From Azonexus hydrophilus DSM 23864 (GTDB taxonomy: Bacteria > Pseudomonadota > Gammaproteobacteria > Burkholderiales > Rhodocyclaceae), in assembly GCF_000429605.1 (NCBI RefSeq), contig NZ_AUCE01000013.1, positions 1-64,000 of the forward strand: a stretch of 64,000 nt of DNA, written 5' to 3'. Shown here piece by piece: positions 34,827 through 43,957 of the stretch; within the stretch, counting starts at the first letter, position 1, and every line of letters starts with the position of its first letter. The notes beneath the pieces were generated by a model that was given only the letters and a program-made list of their open reading frames with translations, was not told where the DNA came from and did not search any database. A program made the position numbers and the translations under genes.

Positions 34827-37121
34827 ATGAGAGGATTAGGGATCAAGTCGGGCGTGCTGCTGCTGGCGGCGGGTCTGGGTCTTGGGGCGATGGGTTCGGC
34901 TGTTTCGGCGGAATCGCTGCAGGACGTTCTGAAGCGTCGGGGGCTGAGCCAGCAGGATTTGCTGGCGGCGGCGAAGACGTATGTACCGACGGGGAAGCGG
35001 GATGAGTTTCTGGCGTTCAGTTCGGGCGGGCAGTCGGGTCAGGTGATTGTGTACGGGATTCCGTCGATGCGGATTCTGAAGTACATCGGCGTATTCACGC
35101 CGGAACCGTGGCAAGGCTACGGCTTTGACGAGAACTCGAAGGCGGTCTTGAAGCAAGGCTGGATCGACGGCAAGGAAATCACGTGGGGCGACACGCACCA
35201 CCCGGCGATCTCGGAGACCAACGGCCAGTACGACGGGCAGTTCTTGTTCATCAACGACAAGGCCAATCCGCGGTTGGCGGTGATTGATCTGCGCGATTTC
35301 GAGACCAAGCAGATCGTGGTCAATCCGATCTTCAAGTCGGAGCACGGTGGTGCCTTTGTGACGCCGAACACGGAGTACGTGATCGAGGCGGCGCAGTATG
35401 CCGCGCCGCTGGAGAACAAGAAGTTCTATCCGCTGGAGGAGTTCAACGAGAAGTACCGCGGTGGTGTGACGTACTGGAAGTTTGACCGCAAGGAAGGGCG
35501 TCTGAACCCGAAGGAGTCCTTCACGGTTGAGTTGCCGCCGTACTCGCAGGATTTGTCGGATGCGGGCAAGGGCCCATCGGACGGTTGGTCGTTCACCAAC
35601 TCGTTCTGTACGGAGCGCTACGTTGGTGGCATCGAGAAGGGTCGTCCGCCGTACGAAGCCGGGTGTTCGGCGAAGGACACCGACTACCTGCATGTGATCA
35701 ACTGGAAGAAGGCCGCGGAGCTGGTCAAGCAGGGCAAGGCGAAGAAGATCAACGGTCACGATGTGCTCATGATGGAGACGGCGATACAGGAAGGGATTCT
35801 GTTCCTGATTCCGGAGCCGAAGTCGCCGCACGGGGCGGACGTGACGCCGGACGGCAAGTTCATTGTGGTGTCGGGCAAGCTGGACACGCACGTATCGGTG
35901 TACAGCTTCGAGAAGATCCAGGCGGCGATCAAGGCCGGCAAATTTGAATCGAAGGACCCGTACGGGATTCCGGTGATCGGGATGAAGGACGCGCTGCACA
36001 CGCAGGTGCAGTTGGGTCTGGGCCCCTTGCACACGCAGTTTGATTCGAAGAAGTGCATTGCCTACACATCGCTGTATGTGGATAGTCAGGTGGCGAAGTG
36101 GGACTTCTGTCAGGGCAAGGTGCTGGACAAGATTTCGGTGCACTACAACATTGGTCACCTGATGACGATGGAAGGTGACACGGTGGCACCGAAGGGGCGT
36201 TACCTGGTGGCCTTGAACAAGCTGTCGATCGACCGTTTCAACCCGGTGGGGCCGCTGCATCCGCAGAACCACCAGCTGATCGACATTGCCAACGACAAGA
36301 TGCAGCTGCTGTACGACATGCCGTTGCCGCTGGGCGAGCCGCACTACGTGGTGGCGATCGAAGCCTCGAAGCTGAAGCCGGGGGTTCGCTACAAGGTGGG
36401 TACTGACAGCCGGACCGACAAGCCGCATCCGGGTGCGGTGCGTGCCGGTGAAGAACGGATCGAGAAGAAGGGCAACAAGATCACGGTCTATGGCACCTTG
36501 ATCCGTTCGCACATCACGCCGGAAACGATCGAAGCTGAAGTGGGCGACGAAGTGACGATCCACCTGACCAATCTGGAGCGTGCGCAGGACGAGACCCACG
36601 GCTTCACGGTGTCTACGTACAACGTGCATGCGTCGGTTGAGCCGGGCAAGACGGTGACGGTGAAGTTCAAGGCCGACAAGGAAGGGGTGTATCCGTACTA
36701 CTGCACGGAATTCTGCTCGGCGCTGCACCTTGAGATGCAGGGTTACCTGCTGGTGAAGCCGAAGGGGTGGAAGCCGACGAAGACGACGATGGCCAAGGGC
36801 AACTACACGGAAACCGATTACAAGGCGACGTTGAAGAAGGTTGCGGACACGCAGGCGGTGATTGATTCGGTGGTGGGGTATATCACCAGCACGAACTTCA
36901 AGGACTTCCCGGACGTGGTGGCGATGGTTGAGGACGCGACGGACCAGCTGAACAAGATCAAGGACGCGAAGCAGAAGCATGAAGCGGCGGCGGCCCAGAA
37001 GGACTGGGAGCAGGCCAATCTGTGGGCGGAGCAGGTCTGGCAGTACCAGGTCAAGGCGGCTGACATCGGCCTGCGAGCCAAGACCTACCTCGAGCAGAAC
37101 GGCGCCAGAAAGGTCAAGTAA
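34827..37121 (+). CDS. nosZ: Nitrous oxide reductase NosZ, clade II (Sec-dependent)
   Basis: A 764-residue copper enzyme reducing N2O to N2 in the periplasm. The signal peptide (1-~30) is of the Sec type with no twin arginine, which marks clade II. The beta-propeller holds CuZ ligands such as GDTHHP (~122), HGGAF and HGADVTP. The cupredoxin domain has the CuA motif CTEFCSALHLEM (Cys near 626). About 100 residues follow after the CuA domain, predicted helical, with no haem motif. Codon choice differs sharply from the neighbours (GCG-, ACG- and GGG-rich). The start has GGGAGA upstream and leads the nos cluster. Confidence 0.97.
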   Translation: MRGLGIKSGVLLLAAGLGLGAMGSAVSAESLQDVLKRRGLSQQDLLAAAKTYVPTGKRDEFLAFSSGGQSGQVIVYGIPSMRILKYIGVFTPEPWQGYGFDENSKAVLKQGWIDGKEITWGDTHHPAISETNGQYDGQFLFINDKANPRLAVIDLRDFETKQIVVNPIFKSEHGGAFVTPNTEYVIEAAQYAAPLENKKFYPLEEFNEKYRGGVTYWKFDRKEGRLNPKESFTVELPPYSQDLSDAGKGPSDGWSFTNSFCTERYVGGIEKGRPPYEAGCSAKDTDYLHVINWKKAAELVKQGKAKKINGHDVLMMETAIQEGILFLIPEPKSPHGADVTPDGKFIVVSGKLDTHVSVYSFEKIQAAIKAGKFESKDPYGIPVIGMKDALHTQVQLGLGPLHTQFDSKKCIAYTSLYVDSQVAKWDFCQGKVLDKISVHYNIGHLMTMEGDTVAPKGRYLVALNKLSIDRFNPVGPLHPQNHQLIDIANDKMQLLYDMPLPLGEPHYVVAIEASKLKPGVRYKVGTDSRTDKPHPGAVRAGEERIEKKGNKITVYGTLIRSHITPETIEAEVGDEVTIHLTNLERAQDETHGFTVSTYNVHASVEPGKTVTVKFKADKEGVYPYYCTEFCSALHLEMQGYLLVKPKGWKPTKTTMAKGNYTETDYKATLKKVADTQAVIDSVVGYITSTNFKDFPDVVAMVEDATDQLNKIKDAKQKHEAAAAQKDWEQANLWAEQVWQYQVKAADIGLRAKTYLEQNGARKVK

Positions 37122-37155
37122 GCCGGCGTTTTGATCTGTCTTAAAGCGAATCTCA

Positions 37156-37179
37156 GGGGGCAGGTAGGAAACTGCCCCC
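37156..37179 (+). other. Intercistronic hairpin between nosZ and nosC1
   Basis: GGGGGCAG (37156-37163) pairs perfectly with CTGCCCCC (37172-37179) around an 8-nt loop. There is no T-run, so it is more likely an mRNA-stabilising or processing element after nosZ than a full terminator. Confidence 0.6.
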
Positions 37180-37201
37180 ATCAAGACCAAAAGGAAATTT
37201 C

Positions 37202-37510
37202 ATGAAAAAGACCATTGCCCTGATCGTCGGCGCACTTCTTGCCAGCAGCGCCTTTGCTGCCGGGGAAGGCGCCAAGCTGTATGCCGAGAAAACCTGTGTC
37301 GCCTGCCATGGCAAGGACGGCAACAAGACGCTGACGCCGCAGTATCCGAAGATCGCCGGCCAGAATGCCGCTTACGCCGAACAACAGATGAAGGACATCA
37401 AGAGCGGTGCCCGTGCCAACGGCCAGTCCGCTGCGATGAAGGGCGTCATGCACCTGGTCAGCGATGCCGAGATCAAGGTCCTGGCCGAGTACCTGGCTTC
37501 GCTGAAATAA
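37202..37510 (+). CDS. nosC1: Monohaem cytochrome c of the nos cluster (NosC1-like)
   Basis: A 102-residue periplasmic c-type cytochrome of the c553/c5-like kind. The signal peptide (~1-19) is followed by one CVACH haem motif (~32) and a Met ligand in the MKGVMHLV region. In clade II clusters such cytochromes link quinol-oxidising modules to NosZ; here it is the first gene after nosZ. Assignment as NosC1 rests on position and haem number. Confidence 0.82.
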   Translation: MKKTIALIVGALLASSAFAAGEGAKLYAEKTCVACHGKDGNKTLTPQYPKIAGQNAAYAEQQMKDIKSGARANGQSAAMKGVMHLVSDAEIKVLAEYLASLK

Positions 37511-37541
37511 GCCACGAAATCCTTGAGAGGAGAGGGAAATC

Positions 37542-38273
37542 ATGTTCAAGAAAACAATCACCTTGGCACTGGCCAGCGTGCTGTTGCCGTGTAGCGTTGC
37601 ATTTGCCGGACCGCCCGCACCGAAGGCGGCGGGCATCGAGTCCAAGGATTACCAGTGGGCGAAGATGGAAGGCGAAATGAAGGCAGCCCTAGCGGTCAAG
37701 GGGGTCGCCAAGAAGGGTGAGGAGGGTTATGAGATCTGCGGCGCCTGCCATTTGCCTTCCGGTGCTGGCCGCCCTGACGGGACTTTCCCGCAATTGGCCG
37801 GTCAGCACACTACCGTGCTGATCAAGCAGATGGCTGACATCCGCATGGGCCTGCGCGACAACCCGACGATGTACCCGTTTGCCAAGGAGTTGGTTGATCC
37901 CGAGGAATTGGCGCATGTTTCCGCATACATCGAAAGCCTGTGTATCCCGACCGATCACGGCAAGTATGAAGGTGCCGATGCCGCCGCCCAGATTGCCAAG
38001 GGCAAGGCACTGTACGAGAAGCAATGCGTCGAGTGCCATGGCAAGAACGGCGAAGGCGACAAGGCCAAGTTCTATCCGGTGATTGCCGGCCAGCATTACA
38101 AGTACCTGCTGCGTCAGATGACCGAGATCCGCGATGGCCATCGCCGCAATGCCAACCCGGACATGGTCAAGGTCATCAAGCCCTATACCAACGATCAACT
38201 GGTGGCAATCTCTGCCTACCAGGCCAGCCTGCAGATGCCGGGCGCGATGTGCAAGCCGAAGGGCAAGAAGTAA
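37542..38273 (+). CDS. nosC2: Dihaem cytochrome c of the nos cluster (NosC2-like)
   Basis: A 243-residue periplasmic cytochrome with a signal peptide (~1-22) and two tandem class I cytochrome domains carrying CGACH (~66) and CVECH (~165). This c4-like layout suits an electron donor to NosZ. It lies 31 bp after nosC1. The NosC2 label comes from context. Confidence 0.82.
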   Translation: MFKKTITLALASVLLPCSVAFAGPPAPKAAGIESKDYQWAKMEGEMKAALAVKGVAKKGEEGYEICGACHLPSGAGRPDGTFPQLAGQHTTVLIKQMADIRMGLRDNPTMYPFAKELVDPEELAHVSAYIESLCIPTDHGKYEGADAAAQIAKGKALYEKQCVECHGKNGEGDKAKFYPVIAGQHYKYLLRQMTEIRDGHRRNANPDMVKVIKPYTNDQLVAISAYQASLQMPGAMCKPKGKK

Positions 38274-38323
38274 GTCGTAAATTCACGCAGACAAGAAGCT
38301 GAGTAAATCAGCCTGTTGCGCAA

Positions 38324-38348
38324 GCCGTTCGCCCTTCCGGCGGACGGC
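38324..38348 (+). other. Intercistronic hairpin between nosC2 and nosB
   Basis: GCCGTTCGCC (38324-38333) pairs with GGCGGACGGC (38339-38348) around a CTTCC loop, with one G-U pair. There is no T-run. It probably affects mRNA stability or partial termination in the nos operon. Confidence 0.55.
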
Positions 38349-38392
38349 CTCGACCCGGTTGGCGGGGTCAGTAGCGAAAAAAGGGTAGTCTC

Positions 38393-39373
38393 ATGGAGAA
38401 ACAGAATCGTATCGTCGCCGGCCTCAGCCTCGTATCGCTGATTTGCCTGATCGTTGCCTATTTTGCCCCGATCTGGTGGGTCTCGCTGACGGCGCCGAAT
38501 TATCCCGAAGATGCCTTCCCTGACGGTATCCGCATCCATTTCCATTTCGACGGTGTGTACAACGGTTGCAAGGCGGCCGGCAAAGGCACAAGGATGGCCA
38601 ACGAGGTGATCCAGAAAGATCTGTCGCACGAAGACGAACGCTGGAACCCGATCCTTGATCCGCAGAAAAAGAACTTCGACATGAAAGCCGAAGGTCTCGA
38701 CTGTGTGCACGAAATGAACACCATCAACCATTATGTCGGGATGTTCCCGATTGCTTCCGGCGCGCCGGTCGAGAAGCCCCTGGCCAAATTCTTCTTCGGT
38801 TTCTTCGGGGTCATGCTGCTGGCCTTTGCCGTGCCCCGGAAAAAACCCCGTCTGCTCGTGCTGGGCGCAGGTTTTGCCGGTGTCGCCGCGTGGATGCTGG
38901 TCGACCAGTTCGTCATGGGCAGGCTAGACGCGCACGTCGCCTATTACATGACCGAAACCGCAACCTTCTTCAATGAGCCGGACAAGATCAAGGCCTGGGG
39001 CGACACTGTATCGTCGGTTTCGAAGCTGGTCATCTTCGGCCTGATCGCGGTGATGGCGGTGGTCATTGCCGGTGTCGCCAAACTGCGCAGTTTCCAGTTG
39101 CTGATGGCGCTGGTGCCGGCTTTGCTGCCAGTGTTCTTCGTCATTACCTACTCGGCCTGGCTGTGGTTCTTCGGCCACAACATGCATCCGTGGGGGGCCT
39201 TCACCGTAAAGCCGTTCATGCCGACAGTTTTCGGCGAGGGCAAGGTCGCACAATTCTCCACCTACTCCTATCCGTACTGGGGCTATGGCCTGCTGCTGGT
39301 GATCTTCGTCTGCATGATGCTGGCGCTGCTGATCCGTCGCAAGCAACTGCGTGAAAACCCGGAACAGGAGTAA
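38393..39373 (+). CDS. nosB: NosB, membrane protein of clade II nos clusters
   Basis: A 326-residue membrane protein with about five to six helices (near 8-32, 137-153, 160-180, 213-232, 240-260, 295-315) and a large periplasmic loop (~35-130) containing two cysteines. NosB is found only with clade II NosZ and is needed for N2O respiration in Wolinella; its biochemical role is not settled. Its position between the cytochromes and nosD agrees. Confidence 0.85.
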   Translation: MEKQNRIVAGLSLVSLICLIVAYFAPIWWVSLTAPNYPEDAFPDGIRIHFHFDGVYNGCKAAGKGTRMANEVIQKDLSHEDERWNPILDPQKKNFDMKAEGLDCVHEMNTINHYVGMFPIASGAPVEKPLAKFFFGFFGVMLLAFAVPRKKPRLLVLGAGFAGVAAWMLVDQFVMGRLDAHVAYYMTETATFFNEPDKIKAWGDTVSSVSKLVIFGLIAVMAVVIAGVAKLRSFQLLMALVPALLPVFFVITYSAWLWFFGHNMHPWGAFTVKPFMPTVFGEGKVAQFSTYSYPYWGYGLLLVIFVCMMLALLIRRKQLRENPEQE

Positions 39374-39377
39374 GACC

Positions 39378-40736
39378 GTGACAACCTCGTCGAGACTGTT
39401 GCGCTCCGTGCTCGCGCTGTCCCTGCTGGGCACGGCCACGCTCGGCCAGAGCGAGCAGGAATTCGGTGCCAATGCCGATCTGAGCACGGCACCTCGGGTA
39501 ACCATCGACCGCCCGAAACCGGTCTTCATGCTGATTGAGCGCGACAAGCGCATCCATGGCCTGAAGCCCTTCCAGGATCTGGTCGACAAAGCCGAACCCG
39601 GGTCTGTACTGAAACCGCCGCCCGGGGTCTATGCCGGGCCGGTGACCATAGACAAGCCGCTGACCATTGAAGGTGGGGGACAGGTCACCATCGATGCCGG
39701 TGACAAGGGTACGGTCATGGTGCTGAACGCGAGCAATTCGGTCCTGCGCGGCGTACGGCTGACCGGTTCGGGTGACTCGCACGATACCGACGACTCCTGT
39801 CTCGATGTGCGCGGTCATGACAATTTGATCGAGGATGTCGTCGTCGATAACTGCCTCTTCGGTATCGATCTCAAACAGGTTAGCAACAGCACGGTGCGCC
39901 GCAACAAGATCAGTTCGAAGGACCTCGAACTGGGTGTGCGTGGTGATGGCCTGCGGTTGTGGTACAGCCATGACAATCTGATCGAGGGTAATGAAATCGT
40001 CGATTCGCGTGACATGGTCGCCTGGTATTCGCACCGCAACCGCTTCATCGACAATCTAGGGCGACGCAGCCGTTACTCGATCCACTTCATGTTTGCCAAC
40101 GAAAACGTTGTCGACGGCAACCGCTTCTACGACAACGCTGTCGGTGTCTATTTCATGTACACCGAAGGCGGTGCTGCAACCAACAACATCATTTCGCATG
40201 CCACCGGCGCCACCGGCATGGGCATTGGCTTCAAGGAAGCCTCTGGCACGCTGATCGAGAACAACGAAATCATCTACTGCGGCATCGGTATCGGTTCCGA
40301 TCTGTCGCCATTCCAGCCCGACAGCACCATCGAAGTGCGTAACAACCGTCTGGCCTACAACGGCATTGCCATTCAGTTCAACAGCGAGACCGGCGGCAAC
40401 AACATGCGCGGCAACCTGTTCGAAGGTAACCTGACCCAGGTCAGCTATGGCGGGCGTAGCGAAGACTCGTCAAAGAATTTCTGGGAAGGCAATTTCTGGG
40501 ACGACTATCAGGGGTTTGACCGTAACGGTGATGGCATTGGCGACAACGTCCATGAGCTTTATTCCTACGCCGACCGAATCTGGATCGAATTACCGATGGC
40601 GCGCTTCTTCCGCAGTTCACCGGTGCTCGAATTGCTCGACTTCCTTGAACGCTTGGCGCCGTTTTCGGCGCCTGACCTGATCCTGCGCGACGAGCAGCCG
40701 GTGTTTCACAAGCCAGAACGGAAGGCCTTGTCATGA
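39378..40736 (+). CDS. nosD: Copper-maturation protein NosD
   Basis: A 452-residue periplasmic protein with a signal peptide and a right-handed parallel beta-helix (CASH repeats, ~90-370) rich in N-N/I-x-N turns such as RRNKISSKD and IENNEIIYC. NosD is needed to build the CuZ site with the NosFY transporter. The GTG at 39378 is chosen because AGGAG lies 7 bp upstream; the GTG at 39351 lies inside nosB. It overlaps nosG by 4 bp. Confidence 0.94.
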   Translation: MTTSSRLLRSVLALSLLGTATLGQSEQEFGANADLSTAPRVTIDRPKPVFMLIERDKRIHGLKPFQDLVDKAEPGSVLKPPPGVYAGPVTIDKPLTIEGGGQVTIDAGDKGTVMVLNASNSVLRGVRLTGSGDSHDTDDSCLDVRGHDNLIEDVVVDNCLFGIDLKQVSNSTVRRNKISSKDLELGVRGDGLRLWYSHDNLIEGNEIVDSRDMVAWYSHRNRFIDNLGRRSRYSIHFMFANENVVDGNRFYDNAVGVYFMYTEGGAATNNIISHATGATGMGIGFKEASGTLIENNEIIYCGIGIGSDLSPFQPDSTIEVRNNRLAYNGIAIQFNSETGGNNMRGNLFEGNLTQVSYGGRSEDSSKNFWEGNFWDDYQGFDRNGDGIGDNVHELYSYADRIWIELPMARFFRSSPVLELLDFLERLAPFSAPDLILRDEQPVFHKPERKALS

Positions 40737-41578
40737 GCGGCGAAGACAGTAGGTCCGCTGCGCGCAAGCCAGCGATGTCCATCGAAAAGGCGCAGAAAGC
40801 GCGGCGCAAATTTTTGCAATCGCTCGGCCTCACCGTCGGTATCGTTGGCGCCTCGCTACTCGGCTACATTCCGGTCAGCAGTGCCCGGGCGTCGTTGCTG
40901 CGTCCGCCCGGCGCACTCGACGAGGCCGATTTGCTGGCCTCGTGCATCAAGTGTGGGCAGTGCGTGCAGGTGTGTCCGGTCCAGGCAATCAAACTTGGCG
41001 ACATCACCGACGGTTTCGGTCTCGGCGTTCCCTACATCGCCGCGCGTGACCAGGCCTGCGATTTTTCCTGCGATGCGGTCCAATGCATCCTGGCCTGCCC
41101 GACCGGTGCGTTGACTTACGAGAAGCCTGACTTTCTCGGTGTTCGTAACGGTGCCCCATTGGCCCATGCGCCCATCCTCAAGGCCAAGGCAAATGATCCG
41201 GAACCCAGTCTCAATCTCAAGGAACGCTTCGGTCTGGCCCGCCTGGCCAGACCGGAATCCTGTCTGGCGGTGCAGGGCAAGGGTTTCAAGGGGCAGGCAC
41301 GCGGTCCCGGTTTCAAGGGCGAAATGCGCTACGTCGACGTCGATCGCTGGGCGCCGATCCCGGTGCGGGATCATCCTTACGAGCGCGAGATCTGCGATCT
41401 TTGTGTTACTGAATGTCCGATCGCCGATGCCATCTCGCTGCAGGCGACCGGCGACGGGCGTTTCATCCCGATGGTGCACGAACAATGCGTTGGCTGCGGC
41501 GTCTGCGAGATGATCTGCCCGGTCGAGACGGCGGCCATCGTCGTTGATGCGCAGGCCGTCTGGAAGGGAGGTGCGTGA
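40733..41578 (+). CDS. nosG: NosG, periplasmic 4Fe-4S ferredoxin (NapG homologue)
   Basis: A 281-residue protein with a twin-arginine-type signal (KARRKFLQSLG, ~24-34). Four cysteine clusters are seen: CIKCGQCVQVCP (~75), CDFSCDAVQCILACP (~111), CDLCVTECP (~222) and CVGCGVCEMICP (~252). NosG and NosH are thought to form a menaquinol dehydrogenase feeding NosZ in clade II organisms. Its TGA overlaps the nosH ATG. Confidence 0.92.
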   Translation: MSGEDSRSAARKPAMSIEKAQKARRKFLQSLGLTVGIVGASLLGYIPVSSARASLLRPPGALDEADLLASCIKCGQCVQVCPVQAIKLGDITDGFGLGVPYIAARDQACDFSCDAVQCILACPTGALTYEKPDFLGVRNGAPLAHAPILKAKANDPEPSLNLKERFGLARLARPESCLAVQGKGFKGQARGPGFKGEMRYVDVDRWAPIPVRDHPYEREICDLCVTECPIADAISLQATGDGRFIPMVHEQCVGCGVCEMICPVETAAIVVDAQAVWKGGA

Positions 41579-42543
41579 TGGGACGCCCACTTGATCTGAT
41601 CAAGGGGATGCTCGGCGCAGCCCCGAAAAAGCCGGAGAAAGTCTCCGAAAAGGTGCAGAAGATCATGTTCCTCAAGTACGAGGACAAGGATCGCTACATC
41701 AAGGAAAAGCTGCACGCGCGCGCGCACCACGAGACCAGCCACAAATGGCGTAACCGCCGCTGGGCGGTGCTGATCGCCACCAACCTGCTGTTCGTCTTCA
41801 GCTTCTGGCTTGACATCCAGATTCTCGAAGGGGCGCTGACCGCGTCGCGTTTCGTCGGCTTCCACCTGATCGACCTGAACTCGGCGCTGCACGTGATGCT
41901 CGCCCACAAGCACATCATCGTGAACCTGTTCATCGGTACCTTCACGGTTTTCCTGCTGTGGGTGCTGCTCGGCGGGCGCAGTTTCTGTTCCTGGGTCTGC
42001 CCCTACCACCTGCTTGCCGAATGGACCGAGAAGCTGCATTTGTGGCTGGTCGAGCGCAAGATCGTCACCGACCATGAATTCCACCGCGGGACACGCACGG
42101 TATTCTGGCTGCTGTTCGCGCTGCTGTCGGTGGTGACCGGGTATACCATTTTCGAGACGCTGTCCCCGACCGGCATTTTGTCGCGGGCGCTGATCTATGG
42201 GCCGGGGCTGGCGCTGGGCTGGGTGTTCCTGCTGCTGCTGTTCGAAATCTTCTGGTCGCGCCGCGCCTGGTGCCGCTATGTCTGTCCGATCGGACTGACC
42301 TATGGTGCGGTCGGCGTAATCTCGCCGCTGCAGATCACCTACCACGTCGAACACTGTTTCCATGAAGGTGACTGCCGCAAGGTCTGCCTGGTGCCGCACG
42401 TCCTCGACGTCACGATCAAGGGCCGGGCCGCCGAGGAAACGCTCGGCCTAGGTCCGGACTGCACGCGCTGTGGTTATTGCGTCGATATCTGCCCGACCGG
42501 CGCGTTGCGTTACGAGGTCAAGGGGCTGTCGAAACTCTTGTGA
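41578..42543 (+). CDS. nosH: NosH, membrane 4Fe-4S protein (NapH homologue)
   Basis: A 321-residue membrane protein with about four helices, juxtamembrane CSWVCP (~138) and CRYVCP (~233) motifs, and a C-terminal ferredoxin cluster (CTRCGYCVDICP). With NosG it should pass electrons from quinol to the periplasmic cytochromes. AGGGAGG precedes the ATG at 41578, so this start is preferred over the GTG one codon earlier. Confidence 0.92.
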   Translation: MGRPLDLIKGMLGAAPKKPEKVSEKVQKIMFLKYEDKDRYIKEKLHARAHHETSHKWRNRRWAVLIATNLLFVFSFWLDIQILEGALTASRFVGFHLIDLNSALHVMLAHKHIIVNLFIGTFTVFLLWVLLGGRSFCSWVCPYHLLAEWTEKLHLWLVERKIVTDHEFHRGTRTVFWLLFALLSVVTGYTIFETLSPTGILSRALIYGPGLALGWVFLLLLFEIFWSRRAWCRYVCPIGLTYGAVGVISPLQITYHVEHCFHEGDCRKVCLVPHVLDVTIKGRAAEETLGLGPDCTRCGYCVDICPTGALRYEVKGLSKLL

Positions 42544-42596
42544 TTTTTGATCCAGATTCAAAGTGAACCGCCAGTGCCCAGCCTAGAATCCAAGCC

Positions 42597-43448
42597 ATGA
42601 TCCAGTTCAAGAAACTCAGCAAGTCCTTCCGCCGCGCCAGCGTTCTCAACGGTATCGATCTCGACATCGGCATCGGCGAGCGCGTTGCGCTGATCGGCTC
42701 GAACGGCGCCGGCAAGACCACGCTGATCCGCTGTCTGCTCGGCGAGTACGACCACCAGGGCGAGGTCCGCATCGACGGCCTCGATCCGCGCAGTAACCGT
42801 ACTGCGGTGCTTGGCCGGATCGGTTTCGTGCCGCAGTTGCCGCCACCGTTGAAAATGCCGGTTGGCCAGCTGATCGATTTTTCGGCGGCCCTGTGCCATA
42901 CCGATCCGGCGCGTATCCATGCGATCGGCAAGCGGCTAGGGCTTGACGTCGATGGGATTCTGTCCAGGCAGTTCGTGCGTCTTTCCGGTGGCATGAAGCA
43001 GAAGCTGCTGATCGCCATCGCGCTCGGCCGCGATGCCCGCCTGCTGATCATGGACGAACCGGCCGCCAATCTTGATCCGGAAGCGCGCAAAATTTTCTTC
43101 GACCTGCTGGCCGAGCGTCTGGAGGATGCGACGATGATCATTTCCAGCCACCGCCTCGACGAGGTTTCGTCGCTGGTCAACCGCGTCATCGAGATGGACA
43201 TGGGCAAGGTCGTTATCGACGCCCAGGTCGCCGACGATGCAACGCTGACCGACAGGCTGCTCTGCCGCATCGTGCTGAAGCGCTTCGAGCCGGCCTTTGC
43301 CAAGGCGGTCGAGGGCTGGCAACTGGTTCCCGACGCCGGGCAACTGGTCTGGCAGGGGGGTATCGCGGGGCCGGACCGCCTGCGCTTCCTCGGCATCGTG
43401 TCGCGCTATACCGCGCTGGTCGCCGACCTGTCGCTGCGTGAGGGTTGA
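42597..43448 (+). CDS. nosF: NosF, ABC transporter ATP-binding protein
   Basis: A 283-residue ATPase with Walker A GSNGAGKTT (~38), signature LSGGMKQK (~128) and Walker B LLIMDEPAANLDPEA (~150). It pairs with NosY as a transporter for a sulfur or copper species used in CuZ assembly. It follows nosH by 53 bp. Confidence 0.93.
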   Translation: MIQFKKLSKSFRRASVLNGIDLDIGIGERVALIGSNGAGKTTLIRCLLGEYDHQGEVRIDGLDPRSNRTAVLGRIGFVPQLPPPLKMPVGQLIDFSAALCHTDPARIHAIGKRLGLDVDGILSRQFVRLSGGMKQKLLIAIALGRDARLLIMDEPAANLDPEARKIFFDLLAERLEDATMIISSHRLDEVSSLVNRVIEMDMGKVVIDAQVADDATLTDRLLCRIVLKRFEPAFAKAVEGWQLVPDAGQLVWQGGIAGPDRLRFLGIVSRYTALVADLSLREG

Positions 43449-43449
43449 T

Positions 43450-43956
43450 ATGTGTGCGCCGTCAATTGACCGCGAACAGCGACGGAGCTTCATCCTCCGC
43501 TCAGCGGCCGGGGGGCTGTTGTTGAGCCCCCTTGCCGCACTGCTTGCCGCTTGTGGCAGGAAAGGCGGCTGGCCCGAAGGCATGGCCGAGATCAAGTGGG
43601 ATCGTGATACCTGCGTGCGCTGCAATATGGTCATCTCCGACCGCCGTTTCGCGGCGCAGACTCGAGGCGGTCCGAAGGATACGGTATTCAAGTTCGACGA
43701 TGTCGGCTGCCTGATCTTCTGGCTGAGGGAGCAGGCCGACAAGTATCCCTGGCTGGCCGATGCCGCCACCCGCCATTGGGTGGCCGACTACGACAGCAAG
43801 AGCCGTGAGGAGATGCGCTGGCTCGACCCGAAGCGCGCCTACTTCGTTTCACGGACTTCGCCGATGGGTTACAACTTTGCCGCCGTTGCTGCGCCGCTGG
43901 CGGGGGCCCTGGATTTCACCGATACCCGCCAGCATGTTCTGGCCAAGGGCAAATAA
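43450..43956 (+). CDS. nosL: NosL-type copper chaperone lipoprotein
   Basis: A 168-residue lipoprotein. The N-terminal signal ends in a lipobox (LLAACG, Cys ~35). The Cu(I)-binding motif CVRCNM (CxxCxM, ~55) and the FDDVGCLIFWLRE segment are characteristic of NosL, an outer-membrane copper donor for NosZ. The ATG at 43450 begins just after nosF. It is placed between nosF and nosY rather than after nosY. Confidence 0.9.
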   Translation: MCAPSIDREQRRSFILRSAAGGLLLSPLAALLAACGRKGGWPEGMAEIKWDRDTCVRCNMVISDRRFAAQTRGGPKDTVFKFDDVGCLIFWLREQADKYPWLADAATRHWVADYDSKSREEMRWLDPKRAYFVSRTSPMGYNFAAVAAPLAGALDFTDTRQHVLAKGK

Positions 43957-43957
43957 C

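Noticed and set aside
34836-37190. 784-codon minus-strand frame covering nosZ
   Set aside because: It exists because nosZ avoids codons that give antisense stops. The product is Arg/Leu/His-rich, lacks any domain, and nosZ is unmistakable on the other strand.
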